Shown here one piece after another: positions 45,716 to 55,190 of a stretch of DNA of 64,000 bases; positions within the stretch are counted from its first letter, which is position 1, and each line of letters begins with the position of its first letter. This DNA comes from Symsagittifera roscoffensis. Taxonomy: Eukaryota > Xenacoelomorpha > Acoela > Convolutidae. The notes below the pieces were generated by a model, which saw only the letters and a list, made by a program, of their open reading frames with translations, searched no databases and was not told where the DNA came from. The stretch is from assembly GCF_963678635.1 (NCBI RefSeq), contig NC_087062.1, forward strand, positions 48,768,552 through 48,832,551. The letters are read 5' to 3'. The position numbers were made by a program, and so were the translations under genes.

Positions 45716-45743
45716 AGATTTTGTCGGTCCATGCTGGATGACA
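45429..45743 (-). repeat. Element E 3' LTR
   Basis: 315 bases, longer than the other LTR because of an (AT)n expansion at 45638-45713. It carries the palindromic GAGAGAAGATCTCTC at about 45568. The ends are TG..CA. Confidence 0.95.
45638..45713. repeat. (AT)n microsatellite
   Basis: About 76 bases of nearly pure TA dinucleotide, with two short AAA interruptions at the left. It lies inside the 3' LTR; the 5' LTR has only a short ATATAATTATATTTAT at the same place. Confidence 0.97.
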
Positions 45744-45753
45744 TTCCCCCTTG
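45744..45753 (-). promoter_or_regulatory. Element E polypurine tract
   Basis: On the minus strand CAAGGGGGAA sits directly upstream of the 3' LTR, where plus-strand DNA synthesis is primed in LTR retrotransposons. Confidence 0.85.
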
Positions 45754-46753
45754 TGACAAATTTAATTTAATAAATACGAATTGAATTTTAGGGTCCACGT
45801 GGGACCATAGTAGTTTTTTGAGTTTTGAGCCCCCGTGGGACTTTGGGTGTTTAATCATTTTCCTTCCTTTGACGGTTCCTCCTCTTGTTTGTTATGTTCC
45901 TCGCCATCCTGTATTCCCTTGGAGTCAATCGTTTGTTTCTTCTCGTTTTATTTGATAAGTAGGATCTCATTGTTGTTGTCTGCCATGTCTTCTTCAGTTG
46001 GTGACGTCGTCAGATCCACCACTTTGGTGTGTTTAGTGCCATGTTTTGGGCTGATAGCTTCTATAAATTTTAGGCAGATCTGATATTGAGGTGTTTTGTC
46101 TGTAAAACCCATCTCCTGAATGAGGGTCTTCAAGCTCGGGTACTCCGACTTTGGTTGCTCGGGTGGCGAATCAATCTCAAAGCGAATCTCTTTTGTTTTC
46201 TGCTGCCCTCAGTTATTGTGTTTATCGGAATGGCGTTGCCAAATGCATTTGTCAGCGCCGATTGTCTATTTCATGTGGAATTTCTTTGTGGTTCTGGTGG
46301 TGTTAGTGGTGTTCCCTTTTTGTTCTGACGTTTTGGCGAAGGTGCTCTATCCTCTGAAGATGTGGTGGAGTGGTTGTCGTCCGCATGGCTTGATGAATGA
46401 TCAAGTGTTGTTGTAGTTGTTGTGGCTTTCTGCATTGGCACCTTTGATTGTAACGTCATCCCTCTCGTTTGTGATTTTGCTGGAGGACGTCCCCCAGTTC
46501 TCTTTCCAGTAGGCTTTGCCTTTCGCTTTGTTGGGCTGCTTGTTTGGTGACCTGGTTGCTTTTTCGTTATTTTCACTGACAAACCTGTGTTTTCGTCATC
46601 CTTAAACATTGCGTGATGTGGCGCGTTGGGGTTTTCAATGTCTAAAAATCGCAGACATGGTCCAGTTCTCCGTGCGGATTTCTACGCAACATAGTCACTA
46701 AGTCGATAAGGTCTAAACGGCTCGTAAATTAAACGGTTCGGTACAAAAGCTGC
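45754..46753 (-). pseudogene. Element E: 3' tail of pol, basic low-complexity region
   Basis: The best open piece is 46609-46271 (112 codons), rich in Lys, Thr, Pro and Ser (KRKAKPTGKRTGGRPPAKS). It follows the integrase C-terminus and ends well before the LTR. Basic tails of this kind occur at the end of some integrases. Sequence between 46270 and 45754 is decayed coding-like sequence with several stops. Function uncertain. Confidence 0.5.
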
Positions 46754-47950
46754 TCAACTATTTCTTAATAACCTTGGTTGTTTTCCGAATGTTTGTACCC
46801 AAGCGGTGTGTGGCGTATATGTTAAAATTTTTCCATCAATTGTTTTATATTTTTGCTCGAATGTTTTTGGGTTCTTCACTTTCGTTGCTATCCTAATTGT
46901 TTTCCGAGCCACCTGCTCAATAAGTTTCTTAGTATGTGTTCTCTGAATCCCCTTGTATCTTACTTTAAGCTTATCTTTCGCTATGTCTATAACTTTAACA
47001 CCTGCACCTGTTTTCTGTGATGTCGGGGAATTGTGAAGTTTCTTTGGCGTTCGTGGGCTTGTCCTGTCTTTCTCTTCAATGGACACTTCATCTTCTGACC
47101 ATTTCTAAAGATCATGCATGATCTCAGCGGGTAGGGGCGGCTTTTTTAAGTTCTTTCTATCTAAACATGCATATTTTGCGTTTTCCCAATTTAAGTTATT
47201 TGGTGTACTCCTTATTGCGATGTTTGATAACGGAGTGTTTGGTTTTCGGCCCATGTGTGCCTCAAATTGTGAAATTTTTCTGACCCTGTGTGGTGTGATC
47301 CGCAATGTTTTTATTATTTCCGCTACATCCGAAGCTAGTTTGTATGATGTGTTTGTTTTATCAATTCTCATTACCGCCAACCGTTGGAAATATAGCGTTG
47401 CATAAACTTAATCGCAATGTCTGCTGTTGTGTTGGAAACAGCTTTTTCTGTGGTAAAACTATAGCAACATAGTAAAACTATTTATCTATAGCAACAAGAA
47501 TATAAGCATCCTTATTTAGTTCATCTGGGAGGGGTCCTGCGAAATGTAATTGAACTTCCTCGTTAGGTTCTACTACCGGTTCCATAAGAAATGATTGTTT
47601 TTTCCGATGATCGGTTTAAAATTTTTAGCCTGTTCCGTACACTTCTTGCAGTTTTGTGCCATGGGGACAATGGTTCGATGTATGTGTGGGAACCATATGT
47701 GTTGACATAGATCCAACATGGCCGCCCATCCAGGATGAGTTAAGTGCAAGCTATCCAGAACTGTTTGTCGTAATTGAGTGGGTATTATTATTCTCTCGTC
47801 AATTAGTAGGCAGTCTTCGCGGACGTGGAGCCGATTTCTAATTTAATGCCAATATGGTCCATACGAAGTTTTTATGGCCTCCCAGTCCCTTTTCTTGACA
47901 AAATTGATGAGTGCGCGGAGGTTCCGATCTTTCTCTGTTGCCGCGGCAAT
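46754..47950 (-). pseudogene. Element E: integrase with damaged catalytic core
   Basis: Reading leftward: zinc-binding HLTHPG and CKKCTEQ (about 47790-47640), then the start of the core with VQLHFAGPLP, where the first catalytic Asp is replaced by His, and KDAYILVAIDK. The segment carrying the second Asp and the Glu is missing: IKFMQRYIS joins within about 15 codons to RIDKTNTSYKLASDVAE (47380 onward). The C-terminal part (47380-47105 and 47086-46754) is well preserved, with KFEAHMGRKPN-like sequence. Such an enzyme could not integrate DNA. Confidence 0.8.
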
Positions 47951-48431
47951 CAATCGTACTCCCAGCACCTTTTGCAGTTTCTTTCTGAATAGTGGGGTGT
48001 CTTCCTCGGTTTCTGTAGTCATCGTGGATCTTTAAACTGTTGCCAACACTCCTTCAGTGATCAGTTCATGGCTGGCCTCGAGTGATGTATTTTTCGTCAT
48101 AGTTGGGGGTGCCTCGTTGTGACTTGTCTCCTCCTGTAAAGCCTGTGTCGGGTCCATGCGGCTCACCCAGACTTCATCGTCTGATTTTTGTTCCCCGGAC
48201 AGTTTTGTTTGTGTGGCCGTAGAAAATACTCCGGTCTCGGTCTGGCAGAGTTTTGAGTCTTTTGGATCATTGATTTTCTTTGTCTCGGTTTTCTTTTGCG
48301 CCGTCTGGTTGTTCCGTCGTGTTTCCGTATTATCGCTTAAAATTATTTTGAGAAAGTTTGATTTCTTCCTGGTTTCCTCCGCTTTTTGTATAAGCTCTCG
48401 TGCATTCTGAATTGGCGTTGTACATTCAGTG
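47951..48431 (-). pseudogene. Element E: linker before integrase, decayed
   Basis: Minus-strand coding-like sequence with charged residues, in interrupted frames, linking the RNase H tail to the integrase zinc-binding region. No motif recognised. Confidence 0.45.
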
Positions 48432-49343
48432 TTAGCTTGTTTTTTGAAAGTGGTTTTCTTTCCTTTCGCGGGTGGTTTTTTTATGCCATCGTGGATCGGA
48501 AAGACTTTCCTCCCTGTCCGATGAACCTTGCCATTTATTAGTCAAATCTGTAATTTGTTGCTCTGGGCTTTTTATTGGGTCTGTGTTTTTTAGTTCCGCG
48601 GGGATGAAACCTCCCTTGAATCCACGCGTTTCTGAGCGTCTATTCATTTCGCAGTGAATAAAATTAACGGTTTTTTGGACTGATTTGATTTTATCTGATT
48701 TAAAGTGGCAGAGAGCTGACTGTTTGTGGTCGATTTTCGAGTGAGAATGAAATCGAAATTCTGTTTGCAATTGAGCGTGTTTGGATTGTTTGGAATGTTC
48801 GTTTGTTAATTGAATGTTTGATATCGCTTCTAATAACCCTTTGTTTTTCGCTCGTATTTTGACCAGTTCATACGGTGCTTTGTTCTGATTGGCTTGGTTA
48901 TTTAGAATGACGTTGTCAATCAGTTCGAGGTTGTTTATGAATGCCTTAATTGATGCTACAACAAATCCCTCATCATACTGGCTGGGGGATATTGCCAATC
49001 CAATTGGATTTCGTGAAATATAGTCTATTAATCCCTTTTTATTTCCCGCAAGACGTTTGATATCAAAGTGAAATGGTATTAATCTATCAATCCACCGTGT
49101 TAGCCTACTCTGACTCGTTTTTGATCTTTCGCTTGCGTTTAGGGCGCTGATTAAAGCTTGGTTGTCTGTAATGACAGTGAAATGTTTTCCGTACAAGTAA
49201 TATTTGAAATGTTCTATTGCCCAAACTCCTCCTAATAATTCGAGTTTGTTTACGGAATATTTTTCTCGCGAGAATTCAAGAAAGGTGATGCTTAAGCTAT
49301 AGCTATCCAACCCTGTGGTGAATTTTGCTCTAACGCTGCCCAT
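48432..49343 (-). CDS. Element E: RNase H C-terminal half and pol linker
   Basis: 303 open codons. The N-terminal part is the end of a Ty3-type RNase H: SREKYSVNKLELLGGVWAI (Glu), then GKHFTVITDNQAL (Asp) and LTRWIDRLIPFHFDI, followed by GLIDYISRNPIG. The remaining 190 residues are a Ser/Lys/Asn-rich linker toward integrase. The start of RNase H with the first Asp lies upstream (about 49420-49340) in a broken frame. No good start codon context; it is a polyprotein fragment. Confidence 0.8.
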   Translation of the reverse strand: MGSVRAKFTTGLDSYSLSITFLEFSREKYSVNKLELLGGVWAIEHFKYYLYGKHFTVITDNQALISALNASERSKTSQSRLTRWIDRLIPFHFDIKRLAGNKKGLIDYISRNPIGLAISPSQYDEGFVVASIKAFINNLELIDNVILNNQANQNKAPYELVKIRAKNKGLLEAISNIQLTNEHSKQSKHAQLQTEFRFHSHSKIDHKQSALCHFKSDKIKSVQKTVNFIHCEMNRRSETRGFKGGFIPAELKNTDPIKSPEQQITDLTNKWQGSSDREESLSDPRWHKKTTRERKENHFQKTS

Positions 49344-50330
49344 AAACTATGCGGGTTTCTAAATACTGGTCAAAATGTTTATTTTGAGTGATTGCAGCTA
49401 CGAGTTTTAGTATGTTTTTGAAGGCGTTGTTATGTTCCGAGGACCACTCGAGTGATTTTTTCTTTTCTGTGTTTTTTAGCAATGGACGAAGTGCAGCAGC
49501 TGCTTGTGCTAAATTTGGTATATAACGTTTGAGGTGGTGTATTGACCCAATAAAGCTTTTTAGTTGTTTAAATCTTCTTGGTGGTGATATTTTTTCTATT
49601 GCTTCGATTTTCTTAGTGAGCGGTGTTGTTCCTTCGCTATTAATGTTGAATCCTAACCACTCAATCTGTTTACACGCGAATTAACATTTTTCAAGTGAAA
49701 TCGAAAGATTCGCTTCTTCTAATTTGTCCAACACTGCTTTTAGCTTCTGTTGATGTAGTTCGGTAGAGCCTTTCGTAACAATCAATATATCATCTAATTA
49801 TGCATATGTGTTTGTGCAATTAGTCAAGGTTAAATCAACGGCTTTTTGGAATTCGGCTGGCTTGTCCGTAAGGCCGTAGATTTTGGTTTGGAATTGATAT
49901 GTTCCAGTTGCCTTGCCACCGAAGCTGAAATTGCACTGTTCGCGTGTTTTCTGATCCAGCGGGATTTGAGAGTATGCACATCGAAGGTCGAGTTTTGAAA
50001 ACAATGTATGTTTTGTTTTGTCTGAATTTACTATTTGGGCTATGTTATCCACCAGTAATAGATCAATATTGTGAAATTGATATTTATTTGTTTTTATGGA
50101 TAATTTTTTTGATTTTATTTGAATACAATGCAAGTTTAACTGTTTGATCTTTTTTCACAGTGATGACAATTGGACAATCTATCCGAACACTTATCCAATT
50201 TGATAAAATGTTTCTGATCAATCAGTATGTTTAGTTCTTCCTCCACACGTTCTTGTAAATGTATCGGGATGCGGCGACCTTTTTGTTGTCTCGGAACGAA
50301 TTCTATAATAAATTGTGTCTTCAATGTATG
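49344..50330 (-). pseudogene. Element E: reverse transcriptase with a stop in the YxDD box
   Basis: Minus-strand segments 50324-50136 (RRIPIHLQERVEEELNILID), 50133-49798 (SKLDLRCAYSQIPLDQ, then IYGLTDKPAEFQKAV) and 49800-49350 (WLGFNINSEGTTPL, SIHHLKRYIPNLAQ) are all RT. The active site reads stop-Leu-Asp-Asp: TAA at 49800-49798 replaces the Tyr of YLDD. The fragment F copy has the same TAA. Other stops near 50135 and 49683 also break it. Confidence 0.85.
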
Positions 50331-50441
50331 TTTCTTGGTTTTTCCAATACGTACGCACAGTTGTGCGAAGTTTTCTTTGACCCATTGCTTAATTGCAGAC
50401 TCTTCTTGGTGTCGTATGGCATGTACGTTTTGTTTTTGTTG

Positions 50442-50870
50442 TTATTGTATTAGTTTAATACCGATGTGTGGTAACAAGTTTCTTCCTATAATGTTCGCTT
50501 TTTTGTCATCTACTACGATGAGTGGAGCTGATTGCACCTTCCAGCCCCTTGACTCGATAGCAATAATCAATCTTTCCTTTGGAGCGATCGTTTCAGCGTT
50601 ATAGCATGCTAAGTTCCGTGCGGTGTCTCCTGTTGGGATAGTTTTAAACGTTGCCTCTTTGTTATTGTGTTGGAGACGCCGTGCGGTTTTTCCGTTGAGA
50701 AAAGAAAGACATTGGGCTTCCCGAATCAGCAATAGCAAACAATAGTTCTGAACTCGTCTTCAATTTGACAATGTGTCCATTAAGTCGTCCTCTGCTAGTG
50801 TTCTTGTGTTTTTAATCTCGAATAATTCTGCGATTGCCATTACCGAAAAATTATCTATTTGATAATCCTA
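50442..50870 (-). pseudogene. Element E: aspartic protease domain
   Basis: The frame through 50738-50442 (98 codons from the first Met) is open, and its upstream part carries the active-site motif FAIADSGSPMSFL (about 50740-50705). LIVVDDKKANIIGRNLLPHIGIKL at the end is the typical C-terminal part with the hydrophobic-I-I-G-R element. It would process gag-pol. It lacks its own start and belongs to a polyprotein. Confidence 0.8.
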
Positions 50871-52046
50871 CCAACCGTTGCTGGAAGAAAAAGGGGCAAA
50901 TGCCACTGGATTATTTTCTGTTGCGAGACTTTCCGTCTCTAGTTTCTCCTGTTTATCTGTATCTTCCAAATAGTTTAGTTGTGTGGAACGGCAAACTTTA
51001 GTGAAGCGGCCCCATTTGGCGCATTTGGCACAATTTTTATCTTTAGCGGGGCAGGACTGTAAATGATTTTGATTTTGTTGATTGCCGCATTTGTCACACT
51101 GTTTTTGACTATCTGTATTGGCATTTCTCTGTTGTCCTCTGTTATTTTGTGACCCCGCGTGAATGGTCGTCCTCTAGATCTTCGTCCTCTTTGTGCGTTT
51201 TGATTGTTGGAGTTGTACGCGCGCCCCCGCGTGTTTATCTAGTTAACCAATTCTTGTTTTGGCGTTACATGCTGTCCTCCGAACGGATTGGTTTTCATAG
51301 AACGACTATGTTCGATTTCTTTTTCTCTACGTATAACATATTCATATGTGTCTTGTGGGGTCCTGGTCTGTGCTAAAAATTCTTCAGCAATTTTGTCCTT
51401 GTTCATGTGTGCGGAACATGTCTCGAACCCATTCATCCTCTCGATCCCCGCAATCCGCTCGTGACGCTAGTTCCACGAGGTCTGCATGGAATTGCTCTAA
51501 ACTCTCTGTTTACTTTTGTTTTCGACAGATGAAATTGTACCTTTCAAAGGCGATTATTCTAGTTGTTACAAAAAGATCCCCGAGATCCGAGTTCTTGTGT
51601 GGAGACAGTGTGTACTTCCAAATTGGGTCTTTTTTGTATTTGATTTTGTCCTTCTGCTCCTAAGCATAAGAATATGTAACTGCGTACTTTTGCGTCGGCT
51701 TCGTCCCATCTGAAGGAGTTACAAAGTACTCCTTTCTCTCGTGCTTTTTTTACGTGGTTCTCCCAACCAACTCTTTTTTCTTGGTTTCTGACTTCTCTAC
51801 TTCTCTATTCTTCTTTTGTGCCTCAGTTTCTCCTGTGATTTCAACCTCGTACACTGGCTCTGGAGGTTCGACCAATGCTGGTCGGGCTCTCAATAGATTT
51901 CGTACTTCTATCCCGTCTTTCGCAAATATCGCCATTTCCATTATTGCTACCCACTTGGACCATTCTAGAGGTGGTTCAACAGATGCCTTCTCCCAGAACG
52001 GGTTTATATTGAGTGGATTTTTTGATTATCCTGCTGGCTGCGCCAT
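50871..52046 (-). pseudogene. Element E: gag with two zinc knuckles
   Basis: The reading frame starts with ATG at 52046-52044, whose A is the last LTR base and whose TG begins the primer-binding site. A TAA falls at codon 7. The frame then continues through KASVEPPLEWSKW and MEMAIFAKDGIEVRNLL to about 51750. The rest is in broken frames, with a piece at 51436-51239. Two zinc knuckles are near 51100-51000: CDKCGNQ.. ending HLQSC, and CAKCAKWGRFTKVC, where the expected His is Arg. Structural protein of the particle; dead in this copy. Confidence 0.75.
52028..52045 (-). promoter_or_regulatory. Element E tRNA primer-binding site
   Basis: On the minus strand TGGCGCAGCCAGCAGGAT follows the 5' LTR with no gap. 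The complement ends in CCA and looks most like the 3' end of a tRNA-Ser, from memory; the exact isoacceptor is unverified. Confidence 0.8.
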
Positions 52047-52302
52047 GTCATACCTCAATGTATGATCTTCTAATCCTGGAATCCGAATGGATCGACAAAC
52101 TGAGATTTTAGTGGGAAGCGAGATGAAAACATCTAACTGGAACCAATGCTAATTCTTGGTCTGACCAATCATTCGATCACTGTTTGAGAGAAGGTCTCTC
52201 AAGGTCGATTGATCGGCCATATGTATGGTTATAACATAAGTTAACATAAAACATGTATATAATTATATTTATCTAGATTTTGTCGGGCCATGCCGGATGA
52301 CA
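52046..52302 (-). repeat. Element E 5' LTR
   Basis: 257 bases, TG..CA ends, paired with 45429-45743. The promoter should be here; I see AT-rich TATATAATTATATTTAT near 52257 on the plus strand but cannot assign a TATA box with certainty. Confidence 0.95.
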
Positions 52303-52307
52303 ATAAT

Positions 52308-52667
52308 GTTTCTAATGCATTTTACCAAGAACGAACCTAGGATTTTCTCGGCGGATGGCAAAAGTTCAAAAAAAATGAATAATATATTGACAATTATTTA
52401 GGTTGGCCCAAATGTTTATATGAACTCTTATTCCTATAAAAACCGCTTTTCCACAAAACTTTGTGCGCCGCTGGCAACATTTTGAAAAAACAGGCCAAAA
52501 AAAACGCTTTTTTGATTTTTTAAAAGATGATAAGTAAAAAAAAAGTGAAAAAGATATTAGAAAAACTCTTCAGGCAGTCAACTAAAAGTAGATATCTCCA
52601 AACATACGAAGTGGAGAGTGTTTGGGTTGGTACGGGATCGAATCCCTGAGAAAGGACGCGTCCCTTC
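52308..52667. other. Spacer right of element E, nothing recognised
   Basis: AT-rich, no ORF. Contains a GGGATCGAATCCC palindrome at about 52632 that weakly resembles a tRNA T-arm but has no surrounding tRNA fold. Confidence 0.5.
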
Positions 52668-52976
52668 GTTTTGAGTTATGTACTATTGACTGTTTTCATA
52701 GAGTAACTTCAGATAAGGTACACCATCTGCTCGTCACGCTGTCTATTTTTCGGCCGGATAGACACGTGCAAATTCTTGGTCTAATAGTGATCTTAATCTT
52801 ACTCTTATATCTCCTAGTCTCAATAGATCTAGTGTATACTGGTTTATGCGAGTTAGTTTCCAGAAGGAGAACAACTGTATTCTAAGTTTTACTCAAATTG
52901 CTCTAGTGCTGATGCTACAAGTAGTTTCAGCACTTACAAATAAGTTTAAAGGTTAGTTATGGAACATGATTGGTTA
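52668..52976 (-). repeat. Inverted repeat arm (pairs with 44443-44757); end of copy C terminal region
   Basis: See the partner arm at 44443-44757. The hairpin here is less perfect (GTGCTGATGCT versus AGTTTCAGCAC). Read on the minus strand it directly continues the copy C LTR region. Confidence 0.75.
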
Positions 52977-54110
52977 TTTAAGAATATTTTATAGAATTAG
53001 AGAATTATGTTTATAACCATTTATAAATTCTAGTTTAGAACTGGAAGTGTGACTGTTGGTGTTTAGAAGTGTGACTGTTGGTGTTTGACGGGAGACGATT
53101 GCCATGTTCGTGTTTGTAGATGGGTCTCGTTGATTGTGGTAGTCTTGTGTGATTGTGTCAAGACTTCTGATCGATGCAATGATGTATCGATTACGTCAAA
53201 TTTGGAGCGAGACTGTGTGCAGTGTGAAGTTTGACTTTTCCGTGTCAAGTGCCAATTGACTAGGATCTGTACGTGTAGTCAACATCGAGATGGCCATTGG
53301 TCTGGTTCGTAGTTGGAATGTGATTGGGCTGTCGTCTCCTTTGCTGCTCGTCTTTTGGGCTTTACGAAATATATACATACTGCATTTATCATTTACATAT
53401 ACAATTTCCTTTGATAATTTAGTTTTAGTTATGATTGTAATTAAAAGTTATCGCAAAAGCGTTTTTAAACTATTTTGGTTATTTTTGAAAAGTCGCTCAC
53501 CCTAGAGGATCTCTTGGAAAAAATAGTGTGTTGGTCACAAAGCGTGATGTAGCACTGTGGGTTAGGTCGACTATAGAGCATGCTCAGGACGTCCCTCTGG
53601 TTGTTGAGGCCAGGAGTGAGGTATAATTTTGAGGTCTCTTTGTGCAGAGTCTCTTTTTGTGTTCAACCTTTTGTTTCGTTTCTATTACTTATTTTTTTCT
53701 TTTTGTTTTTGTTCTGTCCTGTCCTTCTCTCAAAAATCGAATTTTTCGACTTTATTGTGTTTTATTTGGTTTTAGTAAAACTTTATTCTGGTTTTAATCT
53801 GCTTTGGGTACCCTGGGATTTTCTTTCTTAGTCACGCTATCAGTTCAAGTTTTTGTGACGTTAGTAAGCTTAGTAGATTAGTTCAGTTTACTGTATAATT
53901 CCTTCCAACCGGGTTAAAGGAAAGTCTGAAACGTGTGAAAACAAGTTAGAGTTGTTATCAGTGAAAGTTAAAACCTAATTTTTTTATTTAAACAATTCTT
54001 CGTGGGCGAGCTCTGCGATTGTGGGAAGAAGTTATGGGCGAGTGAATGATCCAAATTATATAAAAGAAGCGTCAAATAATTTTGTCATGTTTGTAACTGT
54101 GGTGCTGTAG
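52977..54110 (-). mobile_element. Copy C 3' LTR / terminal region
   Basis: Lies right after the env-like gene of copy C in the sense direction. Minus-strand landmarks are CTTCTTTTATATAATTT (TATA-like, 54050-54066), AGCTCGCCCACGAAG, TTTAAATAAAA (poly-A-type, about 53985), TTTAACCCGGTTGGAAGG (about 53912) and CGCTTTGTGACC (about 53535). The inverted copy is at 22100-23180. A 22-base direct repeat (GAAGTGTGACTGTTGGTGTTTA type) lies at 53044-53089. Confidence 0.7.
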
Positions 54111-54159
54111 CTGTTGTGCTTCTTGTGTCTTGTGAATTATCATATAAATTGGTTGTAAC

Positions 54160-55190
54160 TTATAGTTTGCTTTTGAATTCATTTATTTGAGCGTCCAAAA
54201 GTTTTTTGTTAATTGAGGTTGAAAATAATCCGAAAAATCTTGCAAAAAGTATGCGTGCTACACTTGCTTGTTTGCTCACTTGTGTGTGTATTGCGCATAT
54301 ATTGTAAATTCCTTTCAAAAATGAAAAGAGAAATCCAAAAAAAATAAACATTACATTTGATGTAGTCAATCTTTCTAAGATGTAGTAGGGCCATCCTAGA
54401 AAGGCGAGTAGTTCATTTTTTAAATTCACAAAAACTAAAGATATTGATAGAGGAAAAATCATGTGGACAGTATTTTTCACAGTTTAGATAAAAGTAGTTT
54501 TTTATCTCTTTAAAGTATCCACTGTAGCCTTGTGTGTGGATGTGTGAAAAACCTGCCGTTTCTGCAAGTTTTTGTAAATTTGGTCGCTGGATTGACTTTG
54601 TATTGTGTCCATTTTTGTAAGGAGTTCTTGAAATCGTTGTGTACGGATGTGATGTTGTATATCTGATCTGGAGTATATACCTATTGATTGTAGATCTATA
54701 GTTGGGTTTCTAGCAATAGCTTTAATATTTTCTGGTGAAAATTTCTTTAATGGTGGCATAAGTGTTGGGTATGGTGTGAGAAGATAGTATTTATCTTCAT
54801 CCGGATTTAATTGTACAACATTGTGGATAATTTTGGATCCACATGGTACGACTGTATCCCAGAAATATGTTCTTCTAGAAAGCATGTCAACAAAATGTAT
54901 TTTTTCTTGTAGAATATGGGAATTCTTTTGTAACTTCTTTTATGTTCAAAAACGTATAAAGGTGATACTTTTTTCGTACATGTGTAATACTATTATATAT
55001 TTCCTTCGTAGTCATTAAAACTTGATCTATTTCCTGACAAAAAATATCCTTCATAAGGAATTTTTAATACTGCAAGTGCAAGTGATTGTAGTACATGTGT
55101 TCGCTCAAGTTCACATATATGATTAAGGTGTTCTAGTTCCGATAGTGAAATTTCTTGAAAAAGACTACTTATTTTATAATCAAATTTCAT
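54160..55190 (-). pseudogene. Copy C: env-like C-terminal part with transmembrane segment
   Basis: Minus-strand pieces 55190-54993, 54885-54502 and 54480-54160 match copy B 18750-19768 in order. The last piece has the hydrophobic aromatic segment (AFLGWPYYIL, then MFIFFGFLFSFL) and a basic tail ending in TAA just before the LTR. Frame changes near 54900-55000 and at 54490 break it. Envelope-like membrane anchor region by position; function unproven. Confidence 0.6.

Larger units (their letters stand above)
45424..52307 (-). mobile_element. Family 2 element E: complete Ty3-type LTR retrotransposon with ATAAT target duplication
   Basis: The left LTR (45429-45743) and right LTR (52046-52302) both begin TGTCATACCTC and end GGATGACA, with inverted tips TGTCAT/ATGACA. 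The flanking 5-mers at 45424-45428 and 52303-52307 are both ATAAT, a target-site duplication. Genes are read on the minus strand: gag, protease, RT, RNase H, integrase. The element itself is 6,874 bases. All genes carry stops; the integrase core is partly deleted. The LTRs differ at about 16 of 240 aligned positions, so the insertion is old. Confidence 0.95.

Noticed and set aside
52600-52680. Possible tRNA or tRNA-derived SINE (GGGATCGAATCCC)
   Set aside because: Only a T-arm-like palindrome; no acceptor stem, anticodon arm or A box in register.
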